DNA from: an uncultured Bifidobacterium sp.
Lineage (GTDB): Bacteria > Actinomycetota > Actinomycetes > Actinomycetales > Bifidobacteriaceae
Direction: 5' to 3'
Assembly (NCBI GenBank): GCA_937876495.1
Contig: CALEGL010000001.1
Coordinates: 1-12,635, forward strand
DNA length: 12,635 bases
Numbering within the stretch: position 1 is the first letter of the stretch; each line of letters begins with the position of its first letter. Position numbers and translations under genes: made by a program. This document shows positions 7,026-12,635 of the stretch, piece after piece. Below the pieces are notes generated by a model. That model saw only the letters and a list, made by a program, of their open reading frames with translations. It did not search any database and was not told the DNA's origin.

Positions 7026-8519
7026 CTAGTCCTCCATCTCCTGGGCCGCACGCAGACGGATGTCCAGCACCACGCGTGTTCCTCCCTCGCGTCGCGGCTC
7101 CCATCGCACGGAACCTCCGAAGTCGTTGGTGACGAAGGTGTTGATGATCTGCGTTCCCAGCCCCGACCCAGAGGACCGGGCCATGCCGTGGTCCTCCTCG
7201 GCGCTGATGCCGGAGCCGTCGTCCTCGACGACGACGTTGAGGTTGCTGCCGCTGCGACCCACGGACACGGTAATCGTCCCCTCCGTGCGTCCGACGAATC
7301 CATGCTCCACGGAGTTGGTGATGAGCTCGGTGAGCACAAGGGACAGGGGTGTGGCGTCCTGCGCGGGCATCATCCCGAAGCGTCCGACGTAGCTGATGCG
7401 GATGTGCTGGTCGCTCATCGAGGCAAGGTCGACGCTCATATGGAGGAGATTGGCGATGACCTTGTCGAAGTCGACGATCTCGTCCGCCGTCTGGCTCAGC
7501 CCCTCATGCACCATGGCGATGGTCTGGATGCGCCTCTGCGCCTCCACCAGCTCCTTGCGCACCTCCTGGGATTTGGTGTTGCGCGCCTGGAGACGCAGCA
7601 GGGCGGAGACCGCCTGGAGGTTGTTCTTCACGCGATGATGGATCTCCGAGATGGTGGCGTCCTTCGTCTCCAGCTCCTGCTCGCGACGACGGATCTCGGT
7701 GACGTCACGGCACAGCACGATCGCGCCGGTGCGTCCGACGGCGTCGAAAAGCGGCAGGGATCTGAGCGAGACCGCGGACCGGTTGGCGGCGAGCTCGGAG
7801 TCCACAGCGGCCTTTCCGCTGAGGACAAGGGGAAGCACCTCCGGCACCGGGTCCTTGGCGTGCAGGAGCTCCGTGCCCAGCTCGCTCAGATAGTGCCCCT
7901 GCATGGTGACGAGGGAGCCGAGCCTGCGGAAGCAGCTGATGGCGTTCGGGGAGGCGTAGCGGACGATGCCCTCGTTCGTGATGAGGATGAAGCCGTCGGC
8001 GACGCGGGCGACGTGCCTCTGGCTCATGACGGGGTTGCTGTAGGGGAACTGCTCGCGGGCGATCATGTCGAAGAGCAGCTTGCCCGCGTTGATGCTCTCC
8101 GCCTCATAGCGTCCGTTCGATTCGCGCGTCGCCATGTTGGTCTGCCGCACGACCACCCCCAGCGTCCTACCCTCGTGATGGACGGGGGCGTACACGTTGC
8201 ACACGTCCGCACGACCCACGCGGCACAGCCGGTGCGATTTGACGGGGGCCTCGGACAGCATGGCGGCATCGATCTCCGGGGTGAGGGCGTCGTCCACCTC
8301 CTTGCCGACGGCGTCGTCGATGCGCAGGGTCATCACCGTCGAGGGACGGCACTGCTCGGCCACGACGTAGCGTCCGTCCCCGCGTCGCATGACGAGAAGA
8401 AGATCGGCGAAACTCAGGTCGGCGATGACCTGCCAGTCGGCGACGAGCTGGTGCAGCCACTCCCTGTCCCCGTCGGACAGATCGGGACGCGTGGACAGAA
8501 TCTGCGTGAAATCGGCCAT
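7026..8519 (-). CDS. pdtaS: PdtaS-like sensor histidine kinase (GAF-PAS-HisKA_2-HATPase)
   Basis: 497 aa cytoplasmic kinase with no membrane helix. An N-terminal GAF-like region (about 1-155) and a PAS-like region (about 170-280) lead into the HisKA_2 dimerisation motif EIHHRVKNNLQAVSALLRLQ (292-311), where H294 or H295 is phosphorylated, and a HATPase_c domain with N box ELITNSVEHGF (398-408), G1 VEDDGSGI (431-438) and G2 GSGLG (451-455). This layout and signature match PdtaS (Rv3220c) of M. tuberculosis, which signals to the ANTAR-type RNA-binding regulator PdtaR encoded elsewhere; no response regulator lies in this window, in keeping with that arrangement. The gene is convergent with the whiB1 homologue, as Rv3219/Rv3220c are, and divergent from the hemolysin III gene. 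The PAS-HisKA linker (RRREQELETKDATI) is helical. GGGAG lies only a few bases before the ATG, and a -10-like TAAGAT is close behind it. The input signal is not readable from sequence. Confidence 0.92.
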   Translation of the reverse strand: MADFTQILSTRPDLSDGDREWLHQLVADWQVIADLSFADLLLVMRRGDGRYVVAEQCRPSTVMTLRIDDAVGKEVDDALTPEIDAAMLSEAPVKSHRLCRVGRADVCNVYAPVHHEGRTLGVVVRQTNMATRESNGRYEAESINAGKLLFDMIAREQFPYSNPVMSQRHVARVADGFILITNEGIVRYASPNAISCFRRLGSLVTMQGHYLSELGTELLHAKDPVPEVLPLVLSGKAAVDSELAANRSAVSLRSLPLFDAVGRTGAIVLCRDVTEIRRREQELETKDATISEIHHRVKNNLQAVSALLRLQARNTKSQEVRKELVEAQRRIQTIAMVHEGLSQTADEIVDFDKVIANLLHMSVDLASMSDQHIRISYVGRFGMMPAQDATPLSLVLTELITNSVEHGFVGRTEGTITVSVGRSGSNLNVVVEDDGSGISAEEDHGMARSSGSGLGTQIINTFVTNDFGGSVRWEPRREGGTRVVLDIRLRAAQEMED

Positions 8520-8527
8520 GTCTCCCT

Positions 8528-8533
8528 ATCTTA
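8528..8533 (-). promoter_or_regulatory. Possible -10 element of the pdtaS-like gene
   Basis: TAAGAT on the minus strand ends eight bases before ATG 8519. If used, transcription would start at or within a base or two of the ATG, giving a leaderless or nearly leaderless message. No -35 match is visible at 16-18 bases; a GC hairpin occupies that region instead. Confidence 0.25.
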
Positions 8534-8545
8534 CGCAGGACGGCA

Positions 8546-8563
8546 CCGGCCGGCGTCGGCCGG
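8546..8563. repeat. GC-rich inverted repeat in the divergent intergenic region
   Basis: CCGGCCG (8546-8552) pairs with CGGCCGG (8557-8563) around a GCGT loop. It lies between the likely divergent promoters, behind the kinase start. It may be a terminator-like barrier or regulator site, or simply reflect GC-rich composition. Confidence 0.35.
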
Positions 8564-8577
8564 CATGCGCGCCGCGA

Positions 8578-8605
8578 TTGACAGCCGATGACGATGCGGT
8601 AACTT
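8578..8605 (+). promoter_or_regulatory. Candidate promoter of the hemolysin III gene
   Basis: A perfect TTGACA at 8578-8583 is followed after 16 bases by TAACTT at 8600-8605. The distance to the ATG at 8653 leaves a leader of about 40 bases containing the GGAGG ribosome site. The repeat array overlaps the -10 and the predicted start site, so the promoter is probably controlled. Confidence 0.55.
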
Positions 8606-8636
8606 TGTTACGGTAACGTAGGTTACGGTTCCGTAG
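8600..8636 (+). promoter_or_regulatory. Tandem operator-like repeats over the hemolysin III transcription start
   Basis: Two abutting 15-bp copies, GTTACGGTAACGTAG (8607-8621) and GTTACGGTTCCGTAG (8622-8636), differ at two positions. The first contains the perfect palindrome GTTAC-G-GTAAC, and an extra GTAAC at 8599-8603 faces GTTAC at 8607-8611 across three bases. Position and symmetry suggest a dimeric repressor site, for instance of the TetR class; the regulator is not in the window. Confidence 0.5.
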
Positions 8637-8652
8637 TCAGGCGGAGGTACGC

Positions 8653-9618
8653 ATGGAATCCTCGTCACAGTCCGATACGTCAGACAACGATACGTCAGAC
8701 GCCGACGGCTCGACGAACGCCGCCGCGGCAGGCTCCGGCGCAGGTCCGTCCGAAGGCTCCGGCGAATCACCCGCCGTCCGCGACGCCACCGAGGCGCTGA
8801 GAAGGTCCCGCCACGCCCGCGCCGAGCAGATTCGGGCGAAATCGGAACTCAAGGCTTCACGAATCCGGCGCAGGGCCGACGCACGCATCGAGAAGGTCCT
8901 GAGGAAGGCGGAGGAGAAGGCCCTGGACATCGAACGTCCCGGAAGACCCCCCCGCAAGGTGAGGCTCGACGTCCACGGACGTCCCAAACCGCTACTGCGC
9001 GGATGGATCCACGCCGTCACAGCGCCTCTGGCGCTTGCGGCGGGAATCGTCCTCATCTGCATCGCCCATGGCACGGGCCTCAAATGGGCATGCGCGGTGT
9101 TCATGACGTCATCGCTCATCCTCTTCGGCAACTCGGCGGCCTATCATCTGGGCGACTGGTCTCCCCGGGTCACCGATGTGCTACGTCGCCTCGACCACGT
9201 CAACATCTTCCTTCTCATAGCGGGCACGTACACCCCGGTGGCCTTCGCGCTCTCCCCCTTGTGGCGCAACGCCATCATCGCGGGCATGTGGTTCTGCACG
9301 CTGGTTGCCCTGACCATCCACGTCGTATGGATAACCGCTCCCCGGTGGCTCTACGTCATCGTGTACATCGTCTTCGGGGTGTCGGGCGTGGCGTTCATGG
9401 GCATGTTCTGGACCTCGCCGGCGGCCGGGCCCGCCGTCGTCGTCCTCATCGCGGCCGGCGGCGCCTGCTACATCGCGGGCGCCATCGTCTACGGGCTACG
9501 CCATCCGGATCCCTGGCCCCGGGTGTTCGGATTCCATGAGATCTTCCATCTGGGAACCGTGGCTGGATTCGCCTGCCATATGGTGGCCATCTACCTCGTC
9601 GTCGTCCAGTTGAGATAG
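8653..9618 (+). CDS. Hemolysin III / PAQR-family membrane protein with N-terminal extension
   Basis: 321 aa; GGAGG at 8643-8647 lies five bases before the ATG. The membrane domain begins near residue 115 and has about seven hydrophobic segments (near 120-138, 145-160, 183-202, 206-224, 232-251, 261-280, 300-319). PAQR/HlyIII landmarks are SAAYH (H165), LDHVNIFLLIAGTYTP (D181) and GFHEIFHLGTVAGFACH (H295, H299), the histidines placed to bind zinc as in adiponectin-receptor relatives. Family members are integral membrane proteins of uncertain bacterial function; the hemolysin name comes from the Bacillus cereus protein and need not imply toxicity. The domain alone is about 205 aa, near the usual total length. 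The extra ~110 residues comprise an acidic Ser/Asp-rich stretch (1-45) and a highly charged, probably helical arginine/alanine segment (45-95). It is divergent from the pdtaS-like gene and convergent with greA. Confidence 0.88.
   Translation: MESSSQSDTSDNDTSDADGSTNAAAAGSGAGPSEGSGESPAVRDATEALRRSRHARAEQIRAKSELKASRIRRRADARIEKVLRKAEEKALDIERPGRPPRKVRLDVHGRPKPLLRGWIHAVTAPLALAAGIVLICIAHGTGLKWACAVFMTSSLILFGNSAAYHLGDWSPRVTDVLRRLDHVNIFLLIAGTYTPVAFALSPLWRNAIIAGMWFCTLVALTIHVVWITAPRWLYVIVYIVFGVSGVAFMGMFWTSPAAGPAVVVLIAAGGACYIAGAIVYGLRHPDPWPRVFGFHEIFHLGTVAGFACHMVAIYLVVVQLR
8674..8700 (+). repeat. 12-bp direct repeat in the hemolysin III N-terminus
   Basis: GATACGTCAGAC occurs at 8674-8685 and again at 8689-8700, separated by three bases, a 15-bp period that stays in frame and encodes DTSD twice. 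It looks like a recent in-frame duplication in a poorly constrained acidic region. Confidence 0.7.
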
Positions 9619-9631
9619 CCCCGGGGCTCAC

Positions 9632-9657
9632 GGGCATCGAACATCGGCCTGATGCCC
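9632..9657. terminator. Hairpin between convergent hemolysin III and greA genes
   Basis: GGGCATC (9632-9638) pairs with GATGCCC (9651-9657) around a 12-base loop, 13 bases after the hemolysin III stop. Flanking bases extend the stem with one bulge. No T tract is seen. It is placed to end the rightward transcript. Confidence 0.45.
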
Positions 9658-9682
9658 CGTTGATGCCGCGCAGACATGTCAC

Positions 9683-9765
9683 GGCTCCGAACCGCGAGAT
9701 CCGGACACTACGCGAGCGGATGGGCGTCCTTGATGGCAACCGTGATCTCGCGGCCATTCGGAGCC
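9683..9765 (-). repeat. 19-bp interrupted inverted repeat across the greA 3' end
   Basis: The arm GGCTCCGAA+CCGCGAGATC at 9683-9701 is the exact complement of 9744-9753 plus 9757-9765, with three unpaired bases (9754-9756) and a 42-base loop that contains the greA stop codon. The right arm lies in greA coding sequence (region APNGREITV) and the left arm is downstream. The greA mRNA could fold into a long stem enclosing its own stop. Confidence 0.7.
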
Positions 9766-10187
9766 TTGTAGCTCACCTCGTCCCCAGTGTGCGCGCCCAT
9801 GATGGCCGCGCCGATGGGCGACTCCGGACTCACCACGTCATAGTCGGTGGCCACGGCGATTTCGCGGGCGCCCAGCACGTACACCATCTCGCGGCCCGCG
9901 ATCTCCAACGTCACCACGGAGCCGTTGCCGACCGTCCCGGCGGCGGGAGGACGCAGAATCTGCGCGTTGCGCAGCTTGACCGTGAGCTCGTTGATGCGTC
10001 CCTCGTTCTTGCCCTGCTCCTCACGGGCGGCCTGGTATCCGCCGTTCTCGGACAGATCACCCTCGGCCCTCGCGGACGCGATGCGCTCCGTGATCTCGTC
10101 GCGATACTGGCCCTCTCGCCAGGTGAGCTCCTCCTTGAGCTTGTCATACGCCTTCTGCGTGAGCAGAACCACTTTCTCCTCAGCCAT
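9708..10187 (-). CDS. greA: Transcript-cleavage elongation factor GreA
   Basis: 159 aa, the normal length for GreA. The N-terminal antiparallel coiled coil (about 8-80) carries the tip motif ARAEGDLSENGGYQAAREEQG, in which D44 and E47 are the acidic residues that reach through the RNA polymerase secondary channel and stimulate cleavage of backtracked RNA. The C-terminal FKBP-like globular domain (about 85-157) includes GSVVTLEIAG and SPIGAAIMGAHTGDEV, where SPIG and GD-V are conserved. Start ATG 10187 is supported by GGAGG seven bases upstream. It is convergent with the hemolysin III gene and separated from the upstream FKBP gene by a perfect hairpin, so it probably has its own promoter. Identification is secure. 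Confidence 0.96.
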   Translation of the reverse strand: MAEEKVVLLTQKAYDKLKEELTWREGQYRDEITERIASARAEGDLSENGGYQAAREEQGKNEGRINELTVKLRNAQILRPPAAGTVGNGSVVTLEIAGREMVYVLGAREIAVATDYDVVSPESPIGAAIMGAHTGDEVSYKAPNGREITVAIKDAHPLA

Positions 10188-10257
10188 ATGGATGCCTCCT
10201 GATGTGTGATGATGACGCGTCCGCGGGTCCTTGCCCCGGAACGCCCCTTACGATGGC

Positions 10258-10288
10258 GGAAGGCGCCGGTGTCCAGCCGGCGCCTTCC
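10258..10288 (-). terminator. Perfect 12-bp hairpin after the FKBP gene
   Basis: GGAAGGCGCCGG (10258-10269) and CCGGCGCCTTCC (10277-10288) pair without mismatch around a seven-base loop, 13 bases beyond the FKBP stop. No clear U tract follows on the minus strand. It probably ends the FKBP transcript and separates it from greA. Confidence 0.65.
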
Positions 10289-10301
10289 TCGAGTACGTCG
10301 T

Positions 10302-10709
10302 CTAGCGGGTCGCGATGATGTCAATCACGAAGACGAGGGTGTCGTCGCCGCCGATGCCCGCCTGCGGAACACCGTGGGATCCGTAGGCATACGCCGGCGG
10401 GATGGATACGACCAGTCGAGAACCGACGTTATGGCCCGGAACGGCGCGGTCCCACCCGCGGATGACCTGCCCGACCCCGATGCCGAAGCTGGCCGGCTGG
10501 TGTCTGGAGAAACTCGAGTCGAAAGGCTTCTCCGACCCCCAGACGACCCCGTGATAGTTCACAGTCACCGTATCTCCCACGCGCACGACGGAACCGTCGC
10601 CCTCGACGAGCTGCGCGACTTTGAGTCCCTCAGGAGGTTCCTCTCCAGGAAAGGCGATGACGGGCGTGGCGCCGAATTCGGCGTTCACCTCAGGCATGGA
10701 CGTGTCCAT
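10302..10709 (-). CDS. FKBP-type peptidyl-prolyl cis-trans isomerase
   Basis: 135 aa from ATG 10709, which has AAGGAG a few bases upstream; the same frame is open far upstream, but there it runs through the adjacent membrane-protein gene in another frame and has no family support. The FKBP fold covers about 28-133, with VRVGDTVTVNYHGVVW (43-57), KPFDSSFSR (61-69; the FDSS active-site strand), FGIGVGQVIRGWDRAVPGHNVGSR (75-98; V82, I83 and W86 line the pocket) and IPPAYAYGSHG (103-113; Y107). The segment DTLVFVIDIIA closes the sheet. No signal peptide or lipobox is seen, so it should be cytoplasmic and catalyse proline isomerisation during folding. The first ~27 residues are an extra acidic/proline stretch. 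greA lies downstream past a strong hairpin. Confidence 0.93.
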   Translation of the reverse strand: MDTSMPEVNAEFGATPVIAFPGEEPPEGLKVAQLVEGDGSVVRVGDTVTVNYHGVVWGSEKPFDSSFSRHQPASFGIGVGQVIRGWDRAVPGHNVGSRLVVSIPPAYAYGSHGVPQAGIGGDDTLVFVIDIIATR

Positions 10710-10815
10710 CCGGTCTCCTTCCAGACAATGTCCCCAGCCTAGCACCATCAGCTTCCGTGGAAGCGGGCGGGAACCACGGCGGGTCCGATGATGACCGGCA
10801 TGGAACCGAAAAGGC
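10710..10815. other. Short gap with a small inverted repeat after the membrane-protein gene
   Basis: CCGTGG (10755-10760) can pair with CCACGG (10774-10779) around 13 bases, a weak candidate terminator for the leftward membrane-protein gene. An alternative fold pairs CTTCC with GGAAG over the same bases. The FKBP promoter must also lie here; no convincing -10/-35 pair was seen. Confidence 0.3.
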
Positions 10816-11385
10816 TCAGTACAGCCGCGAGAACATGAGGAAGGCGACGACCGTCCCCGCCACAGTGAGCAGCAGCAGCGCCGCGGCGGTGACGACGACG
10901 GCCTTTCGGCTCCCGGCGAAACGCGAGCCCAGATAGGACGCCAGGAAGAAGGCGGCGAAGCCCATGGCCCCGCCGTTGACGGTGATGGCCAGCACGTCCG
11001 AGCCACCCAGATTCGCATAGCCATACGGGGACAGCACCGCATCGATGACCGACGCCACCACCAGGCGGCTCCAGACGCCGAAGCCGACCATCCCCACGAC
11101 GGCGTAAATGAAGGGAACCGCACGCCCCGGGGCCTTCATGGACAGGGATTCGGCGCACCACAGCAGGGCGAATCCTGGAACGAAGACGAACACGGCGGAC
11201 AGCAGGCAGGCCAGGAGCGCCCAGGGCAGCAGGGCCACGACCCGCGCCAGCCGAAAATACAGAGGCGCACAGACGATCTGCGCGGCGCACAGCACGGCCG
11301 TCGCCAGAACCGCCTGGGCGAGCATCACGGGAACGGCATGGCGTCCGGAGGATCCGTCATTCCCCGTCATCCTGCTATCAGTCAT
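10816..11385 (-). CDS. Uncharacterised five-helix membrane protein
   Basis: 189 aa from ATG 11385, supported by GGAGGAG just upstream; the frame stays open through the tRNA gene, but that extension is clearly not coding. I do not recognise the family. Hydrophobic segments lie at about 17-40, 47-75, 88-115, 128-152 and 160-185, predicting five membrane helices with a short polar N-terminus (MTDSRMTGNDGSSGRH). The segment between helices 3 and 4 reads DAVLSPYGYANLGGSDVL, the most distinctive loop. There is no catalytic motif, signal-peptide cleavage site or charged pore pattern I can point to. It lies between tRNA-Leu and the FKBP gene, leftward like both. It is probably a lineage-specific integral membrane protein; function unknown. 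Confidence 0.75.
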   Translation of the reverse strand: MTDSRMTGNDGSSGRHAVPVMLAQAVLATAVLCAAQIVCAPLYFRLARVVALLPWALLACLLSAVFVFVPGFALLWCAESLSMKAPGRAVPFIYAVVGMVGFGVWSRLVVASVIDAVLSPYGYANLGGSDVLAITVNGGAMGFAAFFLASYLGSRFAGSRKAVVVTAAALLLLTVAGTVVAFLMFSRLY

Positions 11386-11437
11386 CCGACTCCTCCTCGG
11401 GTCTCCACCACGGCGGTTGATGACGCGCTGCACATCC

Positions 11438-11478
11438 GATGGGCCGTCCGGCGCCGGGTGAATGCCGCGCAGCCCATC
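11438..11478 (-). terminator. Possible terminator after tRNA-Leu
   Basis: GATGGGC (11438-11444) is complementary to GCCCATC (11472-11478) across 27 bases that themselves contain the palindrome CGGCGCCG. It begins about 12 bases past the tRNA 3' end. The loop is long, so confidence is low. Confidence 0.3.
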
Positions 11479-11489
11479 ATCATCCGAGA

Positions 11490-11574
11490 TGGTGCCCCCT
11501 GCGGGACTCGAACCCGCAAGCCCGAAGGCGGCTGATTTTAAGTCAGCTGCGTCTACCGATTTCGCCAAGGGGGC
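11490..11574 (-). tRNA. tRNA-Leu (anticodon UAA)
   Basis: The minus strand folds as an 85-base tRNA including an encoded CCA. The acceptor stem pairs GCCCCCT with AGGGGGC followed by discriminator A and CCA. The anticodon stem GCTGA/TCAGC holds the loop CTTAAAA with anticodon TAA. A long variable arm (CGCCTTCGGGCT region) marks it as class II leucine, and the T arm reads GCGGGTTCGAGTCCCGC. It decodes UUA and probably UUG, rare codons in a genome of this GC content. It lies between the Ppx/GppA gene and the five-helix membrane protein. Confidence 0.96.
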
Positions 11575-11599
11575 GCCGCCGGAAGGAACCGGCCCCACC

Positions 11600-11605
11600 A
11601 CTCTA
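11600..11605 (-). promoter_or_regulatory. Candidate -10 of the tRNA-Leu gene
   Basis: TAGAGT on the minus strand lies about 25 bases before the tRNA 5' end. GGTTTC is found 16 bases further upstream as a weak -35. Three CGTTCC repeats lie just beyond it. Confidence 0.4.
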
Positions 11606-11628
11606 CAGCCCGACGTCGGCGGAAACCC

Positions 11629-11652
11629 GGAACGAGGGAACGCGGAGGAACG
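11629..11652 (-). repeat. Three CGTTCC repeats upstream of the tRNA-Leu promoter
   Basis: On the plus strand GGAACG occurs at 11629-11634, 11637-11642 and 11647-11652, start-to-start spacing 8 and 10 bases. They sit over and upstream of the presumed -35 of tRNA-Leu. They could be a protein-binding site or chance purine-rich repetition. Confidence 0.35.
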
Positions 11653-11715
11653 CAGAGGGAGCATGGCCGGTCGTCCGGCGTCGGTCTCCCATGCCGGCGG
11701 TTCGTCGCGAGACGT

Positions 11716-12635
11716 TCAGCGTCCTGCGAGCAGACGCCTGCCGTAGTCGAGGACGATGCCGTCGAGCAGCCCATGCTCGCTGGCCATGAAGGAGTCAAGA
11801 TGCACCCCCTGCGTGCGGGACACCGCCTCGGACACCCGGCGAAGCACGCGGCTCCATACCAGCGCCCCGCCGCCCACGACATCCACGCGACCGGGATGGA
11901 TGGTGTGGTACGTGGCCCTTTCGACGCGAGGCATGCGCAGGAAACGATCATTGACCGCATAGGCCCGGGAGAGAGGAATCGTCACGCCGTCGACGGCGGC
12001 ATGGTCGTACTCCTTCAGCCCCATGGCGAGAGCGGCCATGGTGGTCACGGTTCCGGAGACCCCGATGATGGTCCCCGTCTCCCCCACCGGAACGGCGGCC
12101 ATGGCCTCGTCGATGTGCCGGTCGACGTCGGCCACGGCCTCGTCGATCTGGCTCTGCGTGGGAGGGTCGGAGACGAGATGGCGCTCGGTCATTCTCACGG
12201 ATCCGATGTTCATCGAGAAGGCGGCGCGAACCTTCGTGGACGGTATGCTCACGCCATCGCCTCCGATCACCATCTCGGTGGATCCTCCCCCTAGGTCCAC
12301 GACGAGATACGGCGCCTTCACGGAGTCCCTGGGAACGACGCTGGTGGCGCCGAGGAAGCTCAGATCGGCCTCCTCAGTGCCGGGTATGACCTCCGGCGTG
12401 ACGCCGAGTATCGACCGGACGCCGTTCTCGAAGTCCTCACGATTCGAGGCGTCGCGGGTGGCGGACGTGGCCACGAAGCGCAGACCGTCGACGCGCCGCG
12501 CCGCCAGGACGTCGGCGAACTCGCGACAGGCGGCGTACGCCCTGTCCAGAGCCTCGTCGGCGACACGATGCGTGCGGTCGACGTCCTGTCCCAGACGCAC
12601 GACCCGGAGGATCCTCGGGACCACGTCCCGCACGG
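11716..12635 (-). CDS. ppx: Exopolyphosphatase / pppGpp phosphatase (Ppx/GppA), N-terminus cut by window edge
   Basis: About 306 residues are visible; the frame is open at the right edge, so the start and the first phosphate-binding loop (usual family opening with an AxIDCGTNS-type motif) lie outside. Family members belong to the ASKHA fold and remove terminal phosphate from inorganic polyphosphate, and in some cases convert pppGpp to ppGpp. Visible landmarks are the VVRLGQDVDRTHR substrate loop, FVATSATRDASN, VIPGTEEADLSFLGA, the second phosphate-binding loop YLVVDLGGGSTEMVIG, FSMNIGSVRMTERHL, and IGVSGTVTTMAALAMGL, which closes the nucleotide/phosphate site. The C-terminal part (RATYHTIHPGRVDVVGGGALVW, ASEHGLLDGIVLD) is typical of the short actinobacterial Ppx without the HD-like domain of E. 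coli Ppx. It is upstream of tRNA-Leu on the same strand. Ppx versus GppA activity cannot be decided here. Confidence 0.92.
   Translation of the reverse strand, partial: VRDVVPRILRVVRLGQDVDRTHRVADEALDRAYAACREFADVLAARRVDGLRFVATSATRDASNREDFENGVRSILGVTPEVIPGTEEADLSFLGATSVVPRDSVKAPYLVVDLGGGSTEMVIGGDGVSIPSTKVRAAFSMNIGSVRMTERHLVSDPPTQSQIDEAVADVDRHIDEAMAAVPVGETGTIIGVSGTVTTMAALAMGLKEYDHAAVDGVTIPLSRAYAVNDRFLRMPRVERATYHTIHPGRVDVVGGGALVWSRVLRRVSEAVSRTQGVHLDSFMASEHGLLDGIVLDYGRRLLAGR

Larger units (their letters stand above)
11575..11715. other. Gap between Ppx/GppA and tRNA-Leu
   Basis: It holds the tRNA promoter and, next to the ppx stop, GCATGG (11661-11666) complementary to CCATGC (11689-11694) around a GC-rich inner segment, a weak terminator candidate. 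No gene is seen. Confidence 0.35.

Noticed and set aside
6975..8591. 538-codon plus-strand open frame
   Set aside because: Exact antisense of the histidine kinase, a histidine/aspartate-rich shadow caused by high GC.
9683..9765. Insertion sequence ends
   Set aside because: The inverted repeat encloses only 42 bases and part of a conserved gene; there is no transposase or target duplication.
10710..11123. N-terminal extension of the FKBP protein
   Set aside because: It overlaps the membrane-protein gene in a different frame; the FKBP start at 10709 has a good ribosome site and normal family length.
11386..11664. N-terminal extension of the five-helix protein through the tRNA gene
   Set aside because: It would translate the tRNA-Leu; a strong ribosome site lies before ATG 11385.

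Overview
The window looks like a stretch of ordinary chromosome from a high-GC actinobacterium, most likely a Bifidobacterium or close relative. The evidence is the GC-rich coding pattern, a WhiB1/WblE-type iron-sulfur regulator beside a PdtaS-type histidine kinase (the neighbours whiB1 and pdtaS of Mycobacterium tuberculosis), two LytR-CpsA-Psr (LCP) proteins, a lone EccC/FtsK-type ATPase, and a GreA / FKBP / tRNA-Leu / Ppx-GppA tail. The genus is an inference; no rRNA or other diagnostic marker is present. I saw no insertion sequence, prophage, CRISPR array or base-composition island.

Left part (1-4384): cell envelope. A family 2 glycosyltransferase runs leftward off the window edge. Across a gap of about 310 bp, two LCP ligase-type genes run rightward in tandem, probably co-transcribed. 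The transferase and the LCP proteins would plausibly build a secondary wall glycan and attach it to peptidoglycan.

Middle part (4385-9618): a membrane-anchored EccC/EssC-like FtsK ATPase with one intact and one degenerate nucleotide site and no WXG100 partner nearby; a WhiB1-type regulator with its own leader and two strong downstream hairpins; a convergent PdtaS-like sensor kinase (GAF-PAS-HisKA_2-HATPase); and a divergent hemolysin III/PAQR-family membrane protein with an unusual N-terminal extension. The kinase/hemolysin III gap carries a tandem 15-bp repeat that looks like an operator.

Right part (9619-12635): all leftward. These are the transcript-cleavage factor GreA, an FKBP peptidyl-prolyl isomerase, an unrecognised five-helix membrane protein, tRNA-Leu(UAA), and the body of an exopolyphosphatase / pppGpp phosphatase cut by the right edge. 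Most of these genes are separated by hairpins.

I do not see a clearly novel multi-gene system. The points most worth checking are the orphan EccC-like ATPase beside the LCP genes, the tandem operator-like repeats at 8600-8636, the 19-bp inverted repeat across the 3' end of greA, and the unusual low-complexity or repeat tails on the LCP and hemolysin III proteins.
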